A stretch of DNA of 64,000 nt from positions 124,001 to 188,000 of the forward strand of contig NZ_BCNX01000003.1 of assembly GCF_001571405.1 (NCBI RefSeq), given 5' to 3'. The position numbers and the translations under genes are program-made. Source of the DNA: Methanoculleus thermophilus (GTDB lineage Archaea; Halobacteriota; Methanomicrobia; Methanomicrobiales; Methanoculleaceae). The notes under the pieces are model-generated. The model saw only the letters and a program-made list of their open reading frames with translations. It had not been told where the DNA came from and ran no database searches. Of this stretch, positions 1 to 7,478 are shown one piece after another. Each line of letters opens with the position of its first letter. The stretch's first letter is position 1.

Positions 1-141
1 GGGAGACTGGTATCCTCTGCCGGCCTGGTCAACTACTATGACAGCGAAGACCACCGGGCCATCCATATCAGCCCGAAAGCGGTGATCGCTGTGACCATCG
101 TGACCGGAGTGGCAGTCTTTGTTCTCAATGCCCTCTTCTAA
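1..141 (+). CDS. Protein translocase subunit Sec61-beta (SecG), C-terminal part
   Basis: The reading frame is open from base 1 and stops at TAA 139-141; the start lies outside the window. The 46 visible residues begin with a conserved stretch (LVSSAGLVNYYDSEDHRAI) that is characteristic of the archaeal Sec61-beta cytosolic segment, followed by one hydrophobic membrane helix (AVIAVTIVTGVAVFVLNALF) at the very C-terminus, the tail-anchored layout of this family. It would be the small third subunit of the SecYEG protein-conducting channel. Its stop codon overlaps the stop of the convergent cofE gene by three bases. Confidence 0.85.
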   Translation, partial: GRLVSSAGLVNYYDSEDHRAIHISPKAVIAVTIVTGVAVFVLNALF

Positions 142-893
142 TCCTTTTTGCTCTTCAGTGCCGCCCTGATGATATCCTGCTCGGGCGTGAAGTAGACGGT
201 ATCGTGTCCGGTCCAGGTCCGGCAGTTTCTAAAGACCACCGCAGGGACTCCCTGGTGGCTCTCGCCCATGACGAAGTTTGCGAAGGCTGCTATCTCATCG
301 ACCACTGCTTCCTCGGTGATCTCAAGGACATGGCCGAAGAGATCGGTGTCGCCCCGGTAATCGTTGATCGCAGTCATCCCTGCCCACCCGATAGCAATGC
401 CGGTCTGGCCGCGCCTAAACGACCGACCGCAGGTGTCGGTGATGAGCACCCGGACATTTTTGCCGGTGATGCGGCGGATAGAGTCCCTGATCTCGGCAGC
501 CGCCCCCATGGGATCGGGCGGGAGAATGATGATCCGGCCGTCTTCAACGTTGCTGTGGTCGACACCCGCCCGCACGCCGATATGGCCGGAAGGTAACTCC
601 GATAGGATGAACGGGTACTCAAGCAGGATATCGGCGGACGAGTCCAGCACCGCCTGGACAAAGCGGGGATCTTCCTTGGTCTTTTCCGCGATCCGCACCG
701 CGTCCGCACCGGGGGTGATCGTGGCGAGGTCCCGGGTGAAACCTTTTGACTTTGAGTAGACCGATGAGGCGACGGCGAGGATATCCCCATCCTGAAACGC
801 GACCCGTTCACAGATCAGGGCAGGCAGGTCGTCGCCCTGCTGTATCAGGGGGAGGCCCAAAACTCCGATTACCTGGATATCCATGGAATTCAT
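138..893 (-). CDS. cofE: Coenzyme F420-0:L-glutamate ligase CofE
   Basis: This 251-residue protein matches the usual length and sequence of CofE, the GTP-dependent ligase that adds gamma-linked glutamates to F420-0 to make coenzyme F420, the hydride carrier of methanogenesis. Recognisable blocks are the N-terminal GLPLIQQGDDL, the SVYSKSKG stretch, the GHIGVRAGVDHSN block, the DTCGRSFRRGQTGIAIG block near residues 153-169, and NDYRGDTDLFG. Two possible starts lie close together, ATG at 893 and ATG at 884; the upstream one is used because neither has a clear ribosome-binding site. The gene converges on Sec61-beta with a stop-codon overlap. Confidence 0.93.
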   Translation of the reverse strand: MNSMDIQVIGVLGLPLIQQGDDLPALICERVAFQDGDILAVASSVYSKSKGFTRDLATITPGADAVRIAEKTKEDPRFVQAVLDSSADILLEYPFILSELPSGHIGVRAGVDHSNVEDGRIIILPPDPMGAAAEIRDSIRRITGKNVRVLITDTCGRSFRRGQTGIAIGWAGMTAINDYRGDTDLFGHVLEITEEAVVDEIAAFANFVMGESHQGVPAVVFRNCRTWTGHDTVYFTPEQDIIRAALKSKKD

Positions 894-1228
894 GGATCAG
901 TGATCGTCTTCACTTCCAGAAAAAGGCTCGGGTTCTCTTGCGGAGGATGACGCGGGATTTTGGGATTATTCGCCCCGGGAAGGGGCGCAACGCATCCTCG
1001 AGAGGAGGAGAGCGTTCGGGGCATGATCCCCGAAGGCGCGAGCACTGACGATTCGGAAACGATCAGGGGCCTTCGCGGTGCAACAGGCACAAATGGACGA
1101 GACAAGGGGAAAGCCTGGTGGCCGTGACCCGCGGGAACGCGCACCGCTGGTGCTCGATACTGGAAGAGCAACCGGCCGTCTGGAGCAGAGGTTCGCGAAA
1201 AGGAGAGACACCTGCGGTGCGACCACGA
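894..1228. other. Intergenic region with a compact hairpin cluster (968-1034)
   Basis: No gene is seen in these 335 bases. Within 971-1034 there are consecutive inverted repeats: CGCCCC 971-976 with GGGGCG 982-987; AACGC 989-993 with GCGTT 1012-1016 enclosing TCCTC 995-999 with GAGGA 1002-1006; and TTCGGGG 1015-1021 with CCCCGAA 1028-1034. The second and third structures share bases 1015-1016 and so compete slightly. The element lies upstream of cofE and downstream of the glycosyltransferase, both on the minus strand. It may be a transcript-end structure, a leader structure or a repeat-type element. Confidence 0.5.
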
Positions 1229-2461
1229 TCACCCGCAGGGCAGCCCCACGTCCTGCTTCAGCCGGAACTCCGGTTCGAACGAGGCAATCAGGTCGAGGTA
1301 CTGCTCGACGGTCCGGGTGATGAGGAAGTTCTCCCGCACCCTCTCGCGCGCTGCGTGCCCAAGTTGCTTGCGGAGATCAGGGTCGCGGAGCAGCTGAACG
1401 ATCCTCTTTGCCGCCTCATCGACCGAGGAGACCAGAAACCCGGTCTCTCCATCGCGAATCTGGTAGCGGATGCCGCCGACGTTCCCCCCGATCACCGCTG
1501 CACCCTTCCACATCGCCTCCGATACTGTCAGCCCGAACCCCTCCCGGAGGGACTTTTGCAGGACGACCGCCGCCCGCCGCTGGAGTGCGTTCACAAGTGC
1601 TCCGTCCTGGACGCTCATCACGATGACCCGCTCGCTACGGTGGGCGAGAAGCGATCGGTAGACCTCGGCCCCCTCCGGATCGTCGGTCGCAACGTTCCCG
1701 ACAAGAACCAGGGTGCACTCCTCCTCTTTTCGCGCCATCTCAAACGCCTTGATAACCCCCACAGGGTCCTTCCAGTGATCGAACCGTGAGATCTGCACAA
1801 CCAGAGGGAGATCTGTCGGGATACCGTAATGTTCGAGGCGCTCGTCAATGGCGCTCTCCGAGAGTTCCCGGTTCACGATGGAGAAGGGGTCGATCCCGGG
1901 CGTGAAGAAGACCTGCGGTCTCTTGAGATCCAGGCGGTACTCTCCGCAGGAGAGGACGATGGCGTCGTACTTCTCTATGAACGGGACGAGGTAGTTCCAG
2001 ACCTCCCGGTTCGGCGCAGTCAGGTCAAGGTGGCAGCGCCATACCCAGGGGCTCTTCTTCCGGTAGTGGGTGATCAACGGGAGAGGCTGGGGGTCGTGGA
2101 CGAAGACCACGTCGTGGTCGAGGTGGTTGCGCACCGCGTTCTCGTAGACGACACGCTCGTAAATCTCCTTCTTGCGGTCGGTCAGGTTGATCTCGGCCCC
2201 CTGGAGGGCGTTATGAAACTTCTTTGTCACGCTGAAGAAGTCCGGGGGGCCGTGAACGACGCGCCACCCGGTCTCTATGCCGAGACTGTTCATCAGAAGC
2301 GTCAGGGATGCAAGGATCTGCGAGACCCCGCCGCCGTAGTACGTGGAGTTCATGTGCATGACATGAAGGTCGTGGAGCGGTCGTGCCTTCGCCTTGATAC
2401 GGCGCACGGCCTCTTTCCCGATAAACGGCTCATAGTCGTCGATTGTGTGGATCGCGTTCAT
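1229..2461 (-). CDS. Trehalose synthase-like GT4 glycosyltransferase (TreT family)
   Basis: The 410-residue protein has the two-domain GT-B layout of retaining GT4 enzymes. The N-terminal half carries MHMNSTYYGGGVSQIL near residue 35 and VHDPQPLPLITHYR, both typical of trehalose glycosyl-transferring synthase TreT, which joins an NDP-glucose to glucose. The C-terminal half has VQISRFDHWKDP and the donor-site signature KSLREGFGLTVSEAMWKG with its E-x7-E pattern. The open frame continues 36 codons upstream, but ATG 2459-2461 is chosen because GGCGATCAGG precedes it and the family starts here. It diverges from the FAD/Rieske gene at 2613. Trehalose synthesis is inferred; another sugar acceptor is possible. 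Confidence 0.8.
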   Translation of the reverse strand: MNAIHTIDDYEPFIGKEAVRRIKAKARPLHDLHVMHMNSTYYGGGVSQILASLTLLMNSLGIETGWRVVHGPPDFFSVTKKFHNALQGAEINLTDRKKEIYERVVYENAVRNHLDHDVVFVHDPQPLPLITHYRKKSPWVWRCHLDLTAPNREVWNYLVPFIEKYDAIVLSCGEYRLDLKRPQVFFTPGIDPFSIVNRELSESAIDERLEHYGIPTDLPLVVQISRFDHWKDPVGVIKAFEMARKEEECTLVLVGNVATDDPEGAEVYRSLLAHRSERVIVMSVQDGALVNALQRRAAVVLQKSLREGFGLTVSEAMWKGAAVIGGNVGGIRYQIRDGETGFLVSSVDEAAKRIVQLLRDPDLRKQLGHAARERVRENFLITRTVEQYLDLIASFEPEFRLKQDVGLPCG

Positions 2462-2572
2462 CCTGATCGCCCTCCCCCTCCTCGCGATCACTCTTATGCA
2501 TAGCGGCAAATTCCTCTCCTTTCGCCCCCGGCACCAGGTGCCCGGGCCCCCCTGTTCAATCCTGCACAACCG

Positions 2573-2580
2573 TTATATGG
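2573..2580 (+). promoter_or_regulatory. TATA box for the first FAD/Rieske gene
   Basis: TTATATGG lies about 33 bases upstream of ATG 2613, with a strong GAGGAGG ribosome-binding site at 2601-2607. The paralogous gene at 4262 has a matching GTTATATG element. Confidence 0.5.
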
Positions 2581-2612
2581 GTGTCGCGGCACCCACCAGC
2601 GAGGAGGCCCAT

Positions 2613-4160
2613 ATGGTAGAGATATCAGGATCTCGGGGCGACCTGCCGGGCAGGCACGAGTCGTACTGGATGGCGACCTCGCCGGAAACGGCGTTTCCAC
2701 CCCTTGACGGCGAAGGGCGCGTTGATGTTGCGGTGATCGGCGGCGGCATTGCTGGAATCACCACGGCGTTTCTGCTCAAACAGGCGGGATTGACGGTCGC
2801 CCTCCTCGATGCTTACCGTATTGCCACGGGCACCACAGGTCATACGACCGCAAAGATCACGTCGCTTCACCGGCTTGTCTACAGATACCTGATCGACCGG
2901 TTCGGGAGTAAGAAAGCAAAACAATACGGCGATGCAAACCAGGCCGGGATCGAGATGGTCGCATCCCTCGTCCGGGATTACAACATCCCCTGCAGCTTCG
3001 AGCGAAAGCCGGCCTACACCTACGCGGAGTTTGAGGAGGAGCGGGATCTGGTCGCGGCCGAGGCGGATGCGGCACGAAGCCTCGGTCTTCCTGCTGCGTT
3101 CACCGATGAGGTGCCGCTTCCCGGGCGGACGCACGGGGCGGTAGTCTTCGAGGACCAGGCACAGTTCCATCCACGCAACTACCTCCTGCTGCTCGCCGGG
3201 CACCTCCCGGGGGAGGGGAGTTATGTCTTTGAGATGACGCGAGCCCTCGATATCGAGGAGCGGGCTGGAGGCGTCAACGTGAAGACCGACCGGGGCTCGC
3301 TCTCCTCAGACTATGCTGTCCTCGCTACGCACTACCCCATTTACGACCGTCCCGGCGCATACTTTGCCCGGATGCACGCCTCACGGTCCTACGCGCTCGG
3401 TATCCGTATCGATGAGCCGTTTCCGAACGGGATCTTCATCAATGCAGGAGATCCGGTCCACTCCTGGCGGTCGCAGCCCACTGAAGACGGGGATCTCGTC
3501 ATCGTTACGGGTGTTGCACATGACAGCGGGACGGTGACCGACACCCGGGCGCACTATCGCAATCTCGAGACCTATGCCCGGGCGATCTACCCGGTGGCAT
3601 CCGTCGATTACCGCTGGTCGGCACAGGACTACATCACCCTCGATCGCGTTCCCTATATCGGCCGCCTTGCCGCCGGCCACGACCGCGTCTTTGTCGCGAC
3701 GGGGTTTCAGAAGTGGGGGATGGCTGCCGGGACCGCAGCGGGGATGATCCTTGCCGACCTGATCCTGGGCCGCACGAACCCCTGGGCGGAGGTCTTCGAC
3801 CCTCTCCGGTTCCAGGACCAGCCGGAGTTCCCGGAGAAGGTGAAAAAGAGGCTCGCGGCTGCAGGGGGAGCGATCGAGATCGACGCAAATCGCATCGACC
3901 GCGAGACCGAGGCGATTCCGCCCGGAGAGGGTAAGGTCGTCGAGATCGACGAAGAAAAGATTGCACTCTTTCGGGACGAGCACGGCAAAGTCCATACCCT
4001 GGACCCGACCTGCATGCACATGGGCTGCACCGTCGCCTGGAACAACGCGGAGAGGTCCTGGGACTGTCCCTGCCATGGTTCACGCTATGGCGCCGACGGC
4101 AGAGTGATCGAGAGCCCGACAGTGAGGGATCTAAAGGAAAAAGAGGTTGTGCGGAAGTAA
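2613..4160 (+). CDS. FAD-dependent oxidoreductase with C-terminal Rieske domain, copy 1
   Basis: This 515-residue flavoprotein begins with a DAO-type Rossmann FAD motif (VAVIGGGIAGITTAFLLKQAG, near residues 32-52, trimmed core GGGIAG) and ends with a Rieske [2Fe-2S] domain: CMHMGC near residue 469 and CPCHGSRYG near 489 supply the two Cys and two His ligands. The order DAO domain then Rieske domain is that of the YhfW-like family, whose substrate is not established. The start at ATG 2613 is fixed by GAGGAGG a few bases upstream, even though the frame is open further back. A close paralog follows in tandem at 4262. Confidence 0.85.
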   Translation: MVEISGSRGDLPGRHESYWMATSPETAFPPLDGEGRVDVAVIGGGIAGITTAFLLKQAGLTVALLDAYRIATGTTGHTTAKITSLHRLVYRYLIDRFGSKKAKQYGDANQAGIEMVASLVRDYNIPCSFERKPAYTYAEFEEERDLVAAEADAARSLGLPAAFTDEVPLPGRTHGAVVFEDQAQFHPRNYLLLLAGHLPGEGSYVFEMTRALDIEERAGGVNVKTDRGSLSSDYAVLATHYPIYDRPGAYFARMHASRSYALGIRIDEPFPNGIFINAGDPVHSWRSQPTEDGDLVIVTGVAHDSGTVTDTRAHYRNLETYARAIYPVASVDYRWSAQDYITLDRVPYIGRLAAGHDRVFVATGFQKWGMAAGTAAGMILADLILGRTNPWAEVFDPLRFQDQPEFPEKVKKRLAAAGGAIEIDANRIDRETEAIPPGEGKVVEIDEEKIALFRDEHGKVHTLDPTCMHMGCTVAWNNAERSWDCPCHGSRYGADGRVIESPTVRDLKEKEVVRK

Positions 4161-4187
4161 GGCCGGGACGATTCAATTGCGGAAGGA

Positions 4188-4195
4188 GTTATATG
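4188..4195 (+). promoter_or_regulatory. TATA box for the second FAD/Rieske gene
   Basis: GTTATATG repeats the promoter motif seen before copy 1, so each copy probably has its own promoter. A leader of about 40 bases with GGAGG at 4249-4253 precedes ATG 4262. Confidence 0.45.
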
Positions 4196-4261
4196 TACCC
4201 GGCACAATGGTGACGCCCACCGTTGGGATTCGGGGGCGGTGGACGAAAGGAGGCTTGACGT

Positions 4262-5800
4262 ATGGAGTATAGACCGGGTACGGGATATAGCCTGCCGGGC
4301 AGGCACGAGTCGTTCTGGATGGCCACTACGGCGCAGACATCTCATCCCCCTCTGTCGGGGGATCTGGAGACCGATGTCGCGGTGATCGGCGGCGGGATTG
4401 TCGGGATCACCACCGCCCTCCTGCTCAAGCGGGCAGGCTACATGGTCACCGTGATCGAGGCGGACCGGATCGCCCGGGGGGTGACGGGCCGCACGACGGC
4501 AAAGATCACGTCGCTCCACCGGCTCATCTATGCCGAGCTCATCGATCGGTTCGGGAGCAGCCAGGCGAAGCAGTATGCCGACGCGAACCAGGCGGCGATC
4601 GATACGATAGCATCGTTTGTCCGGGAATACGATATCCCCTGCGACTTTGTCAGGAAACCGGCCTACACCTATGCGGAGTCTGAAGAGGAGCGTGATCTGG
4701 TCGCGGCGGAAGCGGATGCGGCACGAAGCCTCGGCCTTCCGGCGACGTTTGTGGAGGACGTCCCGTTGCCGGCCAGAACCTACGGGGCGGTACGGTTCTC
4801 AGACCAGGCGCAGTTCCATCCATTAAGATACCTCCTGTACCTTGCTTCCCTGATTCCGGGCGACGGGAGCCGGATCTTTGAGAAGACCCGGGCGCTCGAG
4901 GTCCAGGACGGCGGCGGATGGTGTGCGATCCGGACGGAGAACGGGATTATCACGTCCCGGGCGGTGGTCCTTGCGACCCACTACCCCTTCTACGACAGCC
5001 CCGGGTTCTACTTTGCCCGGATGGAGCCCTCGCGCTCCTACGTAATCGGGGCCCGGATCGACGAGCCGTTCCCGGAGGGAATGTTCATCAACGCCGATGG
5101 GCCGGTCCACTCATGGCGCTCACAGCCCGCCGAAGGGGGTGAACTCGTGCTCGTCGGCGGCATGGAGCACCGGACCGGCGAGCAGGTGGACACACGGAGG
5201 CACTACCGCGACCTTGAGGCCTACGCACGGTCGGTCTACCCGATACGGTCCGTCGACTACCGCTGGTCAACGCAGGACTACATCACCATCGACGGCGTCC
5301 CGTACATCGGACCGCTCGCCGACGGCCACGAGAACGTCTACATCGCGACCGGATTCCGGAAGTGGGGGATGACCAACGGCACCGCGGCCGCGATGATCCT
5401 TGCCGATATGATCCTGGGGCGCGCGAACCCCTGGGCGGAAGTCTATGCCCCCGACCGGTTCAAGCCCGCAGCATCGGCCCGGCGGTTCCTCGTCCATAAC
5501 ATCGAGGTGGCCGAGAGATACATCGGCGGCGTGATATCCCGGCCGGCCGGGGATCTCCGGGACGTTGCACCCGGCGAGGGGAGAATCCTGATGATCGAGG
5601 GCGAGAAGACCGGGATCTTTCGAGACCACGAGGGGCGGGTCCACGCGGTCAATCCCACCTGCAGCCATCTCGGGTGCATCGTCGCCTGGAACAGCGCCGA
5701 AGAGACCTGGGACTGCCCCTGCCATGGTTCCCGCTACGATCCCGACGGGAAGGTGATCCACGGTCCGGCGGTGAGGGATCTTAAGCCGCGGGGTGGGTGA
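4262..5800 (+). CDS. FAD-dependent oxidoreductase with C-terminal Rieske domain, copy 2
   Basis: This 512-residue protein has the same architecture as the gene immediately upstream: N-terminal GGGIVG FAD motif and C-terminal Rieske ligands CSHLGC and CPCHGSRYD. Long segments are nearly identical to copy 1, for example TTAKITSLHRLIYAELIDRF against TTAKITSLHRLVYRYLIDRF, and RYLLYLASLIPGDGS against NYLLLLAGHLPGEGS. The most divergent part is the linker between the two domains, around residues 400-440. GGAGG at 4249-4253 supports the start. It is a tandem duplicate whose two members may have split substrates or electron partners; the donor and acceptor are unknown. Confidence 0.85.
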   Translation: MEYRPGTGYSLPGRHESFWMATTAQTSHPPLSGDLETDVAVIGGGIVGITTALLLKRAGYMVTVIEADRIARGVTGRTTAKITSLHRLIYAELIDRFGSSQAKQYADANQAAIDTIASFVREYDIPCDFVRKPAYTYAESEEERDLVAAEADAARSLGLPATFVEDVPLPARTYGAVRFSDQAQFHPLRYLLYLASLIPGDGSRIFEKTRALEVQDGGGWCAIRTENGIITSRAVVLATHYPFYDSPGFYFARMEPSRSYVIGARIDEPFPEGMFINADGPVHSWRSQPAEGGELVLVGGMEHRTGEQVDTRRHYRDLEAYARSVYPIRSVDYRWSTQDYITIDGVPYIGPLADGHENVYIATGFRKWGMTNGTAAAMILADMILGRANPWAEVYAPDRFKPAASARRFLVHNIEVAERYIGGVISRPAGDLRDVAPGEGRILMIEGEKTGIFRDHEGRVHAVNPTCSHLGCIVAWNSAEETWDCPCHGSRYDPDGKVIHGPAVRDLKPRGG

Positions 5801-6249
5801 GAGGGCAAGAATATTGAGAGATGACGGAGGAGAGACCCAACTCGCACCAGTCCACTCACACTTGATCTTCGGTTTGCCTGGCACGGATTTCGTGGGGGTA
5901 TCGCCACGACTGCCCGCCCCCTTTAGGGGTCGGGAGGAGCGCGAAGCGCGGGTGGTGGGGGTTACAGAGATCTATCACTCCGTGGAGACAGGGGAGGGGG
6001 GATGCTCCCCCCGCACCTAGCGGTGCTTGAACTCCGGGCGTTCCGCCCGTCGTTCCTCGAAACTCATCGAGTTTCTCAAGCTCCGCTCTTTCAGAGCGTC
6101 GCACTCCCCTGAAACCCTCCCCCATATGGCGATTGCCCCCCGGTCCACTGCACCGGGCGGTGCTCCTGCCCCGTCCTTGGCAAAATGCTGCAACTAAAAA
6201 CCTTCGCCGATCACTACATGGATTCATTGTGGCATCAGAAAACTCCGGA
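5801..6249. other. Gene-free region holding seven short hairpins (5917-6098)
   Basis: No gene is seen here. Seven perfect inverted repeats with loops of three to five bases follow one another: CCCC/GGGG 5918-5929, GCGC-GAA-GCGC 5939-5949, GGGGGG/CCCCCC 5996-6012, GCACC-TAGC-GGTGC 6013-6026, CGGGCG-TTC-CGCCCG 6035-6049, GAAACTC-ATC-GAGTTTC 6059-6075 and CGCTCT-TTC-AGAGCG 6084-6098. Each stem has a different sequence, so this is not a simple duplication. It may be a structured RNA or a mosaic repeat element. Confidence 0.6.
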
Positions 6250-6256
6250 TGGATAA

Positions 6257-6264
6257 TTATAAAT
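6257..6264 (+). promoter_or_regulatory. TATA box, leaderless promoter of the DUF1922 gene
   Basis: TTATAAAT ends 28 bases before ATG 6292 with no ribosome-binding site between, which is the spacing of a leaderless archaeal transcript. Confidence 0.6.
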
Positions 6265-6291
6265 CCCGCCACCCGCACACTCCCATTAACC

Positions 6292-6558
6292 ATGTACCTC
6301 GTCATCCGCTGCCCGGGTTGCCGAACCTTCACCTATGTGGATCGCTATCAGCGCTGGAGGCTCTGTCCGATGTGTGGTGAGGCGATCAACGTAGGACAGG
6401 TGCCCGTTTACCTGGATGCAGATGACTTTTTGGATGCAGAGCAGGTGGTGAAGCAGCTCGAGGCGTATCTGCACCGGACCGGGAAAAAAGACTTGACGGA
6501 TCAGGATATCCAGCAGTTGCGGACCCAATACGCCAGATGGGTGAAAAACCGGACCTGA
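6292..6558 (+). CDS. DUF1922 zinc-ribbon protein
   Basis: This 88-residue protein starts with MYLVIRCPGCRTFTYVDRYQ and has a second knuckle CPMC about 17 residues on, giving a C-x2-C...C-x2-C zinc ribbon. The following acidic, helical segment (YLDADDFLDAEQVVKQLEAY) fits the small archaeal DUF1922 family. Its function is unknown. The start is fixed by a TATA box 28-35 bases upstream and no leader. Its stop codon directly abuts the stop of the convergent 49-residue zinc-ribbon gene that ends the Eha-Fwd operon, so the two small zinc proteins lie tail to tail. Confidence 0.8.
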   Translation: MYLVIRCPGCRTFTYVDRYQRWRLCPMCGEAINVGQVPVYLDADDFLDAEQVVKQLEAYLHRTGKKDLTDQDIQQLRTQYARWVKNRT

Positions 6559-6708
6559 TCACCAGAGATGCCCGCAACCGGGACAGAGTATACTCACTCT
6601 TCTACCGCAGTGCGAACAGTAAAGCCCCGTACGCTCGTTGTATGTCAGAGGCCTTCCGCATTTCTTACAGTGAATCGGGGCCTCGAACCCACACTCATGC
6701 CTGACCAT
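6559..6708 (-). CDS. 49-residue double zinc-knuckle protein, last gene of the Eha-Fwd operon
   Basis: Reading the minus strand from ATG 6706-6708 to TGA 6559-6561 gives 49 residues starting MVRHECGFEAPIHCKKCGRP and continuing with CSHCGRR and CPGCGHLW. There are three C-x2-C knuckles (CKKC, CSHC, CPGC) plus one early Cys, a small double zinc ribbon. The ATG overlaps the fwdC stop by one base (TGATG), the same junction as fwdA/fwdC, which argues for translational coupling and a real gene. The product is not recognised; the place suggests an accessory of formylmethanofuran dehydrogenase or a regulator. It is short enough to be missed by standard gene finding. Confidence 0.7.
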   Translation of the reverse strand: MVRHECGFEAPIHCKKCGRPLTYNERTGLYCSHCGRRVSILCPGCGHLW

Positions 6709-7478
6709 CAGTCCAGATATTTGAAGTCCTTCACAAAAAGATTTCCTTTTCCCCGGTTTGCTATATCCCCGGTAAAGTGGATAAGCGTCCGTCCTTCGTG
6801 CTGAACCACGCCGACCTTTTTAAAGGTAGGGAGCATCTCCTGTGCGGTTCCATAGACGTAACAGGACCCTTCTTTCATGTTCGCACCGGGACGGCTGCAA
6901 TTTCCATGAACAATCACCGTGCCGCCGTGCATCTCCGCTCCGGCCATATCCCCGGCATCGCCGTGCACGATCACCGTGCCCCCGGCGATATGCTCTGCGA
7001 GGAAATCACCGGCACGGCCGAAGACCTCCACGGTTCCGCCGGTCATCCCCTTTCTGCCGCCGCGATACCCCGACGCGCAGTAGTCGGCGGCGTCGCCCCG
7101 GCAGATGATGGTCCCGCCCGTCATCTCCCGCCCGAGCCAGCCGTCGGCGTTGCCGTGGATCTCGATCGTTCCGCCGCTCATGAAGTTGCCGCAGTGCATC
7201 CCGATATTGCCGAGGACCGTGATCTTCCCGCCGTCCATGTACTCGCCGATCCTCTTTAAGCGGAACGTATCAGCCCCAGATATGACAACCTCGACGTCTT
7301 CCGCCCGGTCGGCATCGCCCTCCACCGAGACCGTGAAGACCTCGTTAAGTCCAAGCTCCCGGTTCCCTCGCCAGACAGAAAGATCGGTGCCTGATAGGAA
7401 GTTCTTTGGGACGATCGCCTCCGCCTCGATGGGAATGAACGACTTTGCAGCAGGTTTCATCGCAAGTGTGACCTTCAT
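6708..7478 (-). CDS. fwdC: Formylmethanofuran dehydrogenase subunit C
   Basis: The 256-residue protein carries the tandem G-x2-G-x3-G repeats that form the right-handed beta-helix of FwdC/FmdC and the GltB C-terminal domain; examples are GGTIEIHGNADGWLG, GGTVEVFGRAGDFLAEH and GGTVIVHGDAGDMAGAE between about residues 100 and 200. In the enzyme this subunit supports the formyl-transfer half of the complex, which fixes CO2 on methanofuran with electrons from ferredoxin. The start overlaps the fwdA stop (TGATG) and its own stop overlaps the next small gene. Tungsten and molybdenum isoenzymes cannot be separated from this subunit alone. Confidence 0.93.
   Translation of the reverse strand: MKVTLAMKPAAKSFIPIEAEAIVPKNFLSGTDLSVWRGNRELGLNEVFTVSVEGDADRAEDVEVVISGADTFRLKRIGEYMDGGKITVLGNIGMHCGNFMSGGTIEIHGNADGWLGREMTGGTIICRGDAADYCASGYRGGRKGMTGGTVEVFGRAGDFLAEHIAGGTVIVHGDAGDMAGAEMHGGTVIVHGNCSRPGANMKEGSCYVYGTAQEMLPTFKKVGVVQHEGRTLIHFTGDIANRGKGNLFVKDFKYLD

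Noticed and set aside
3381-4076. 231-codon frame opposite the first FAD/Rieske gene
   Set aside because: It mirrors a clearly functional gene and has no recognisable content.
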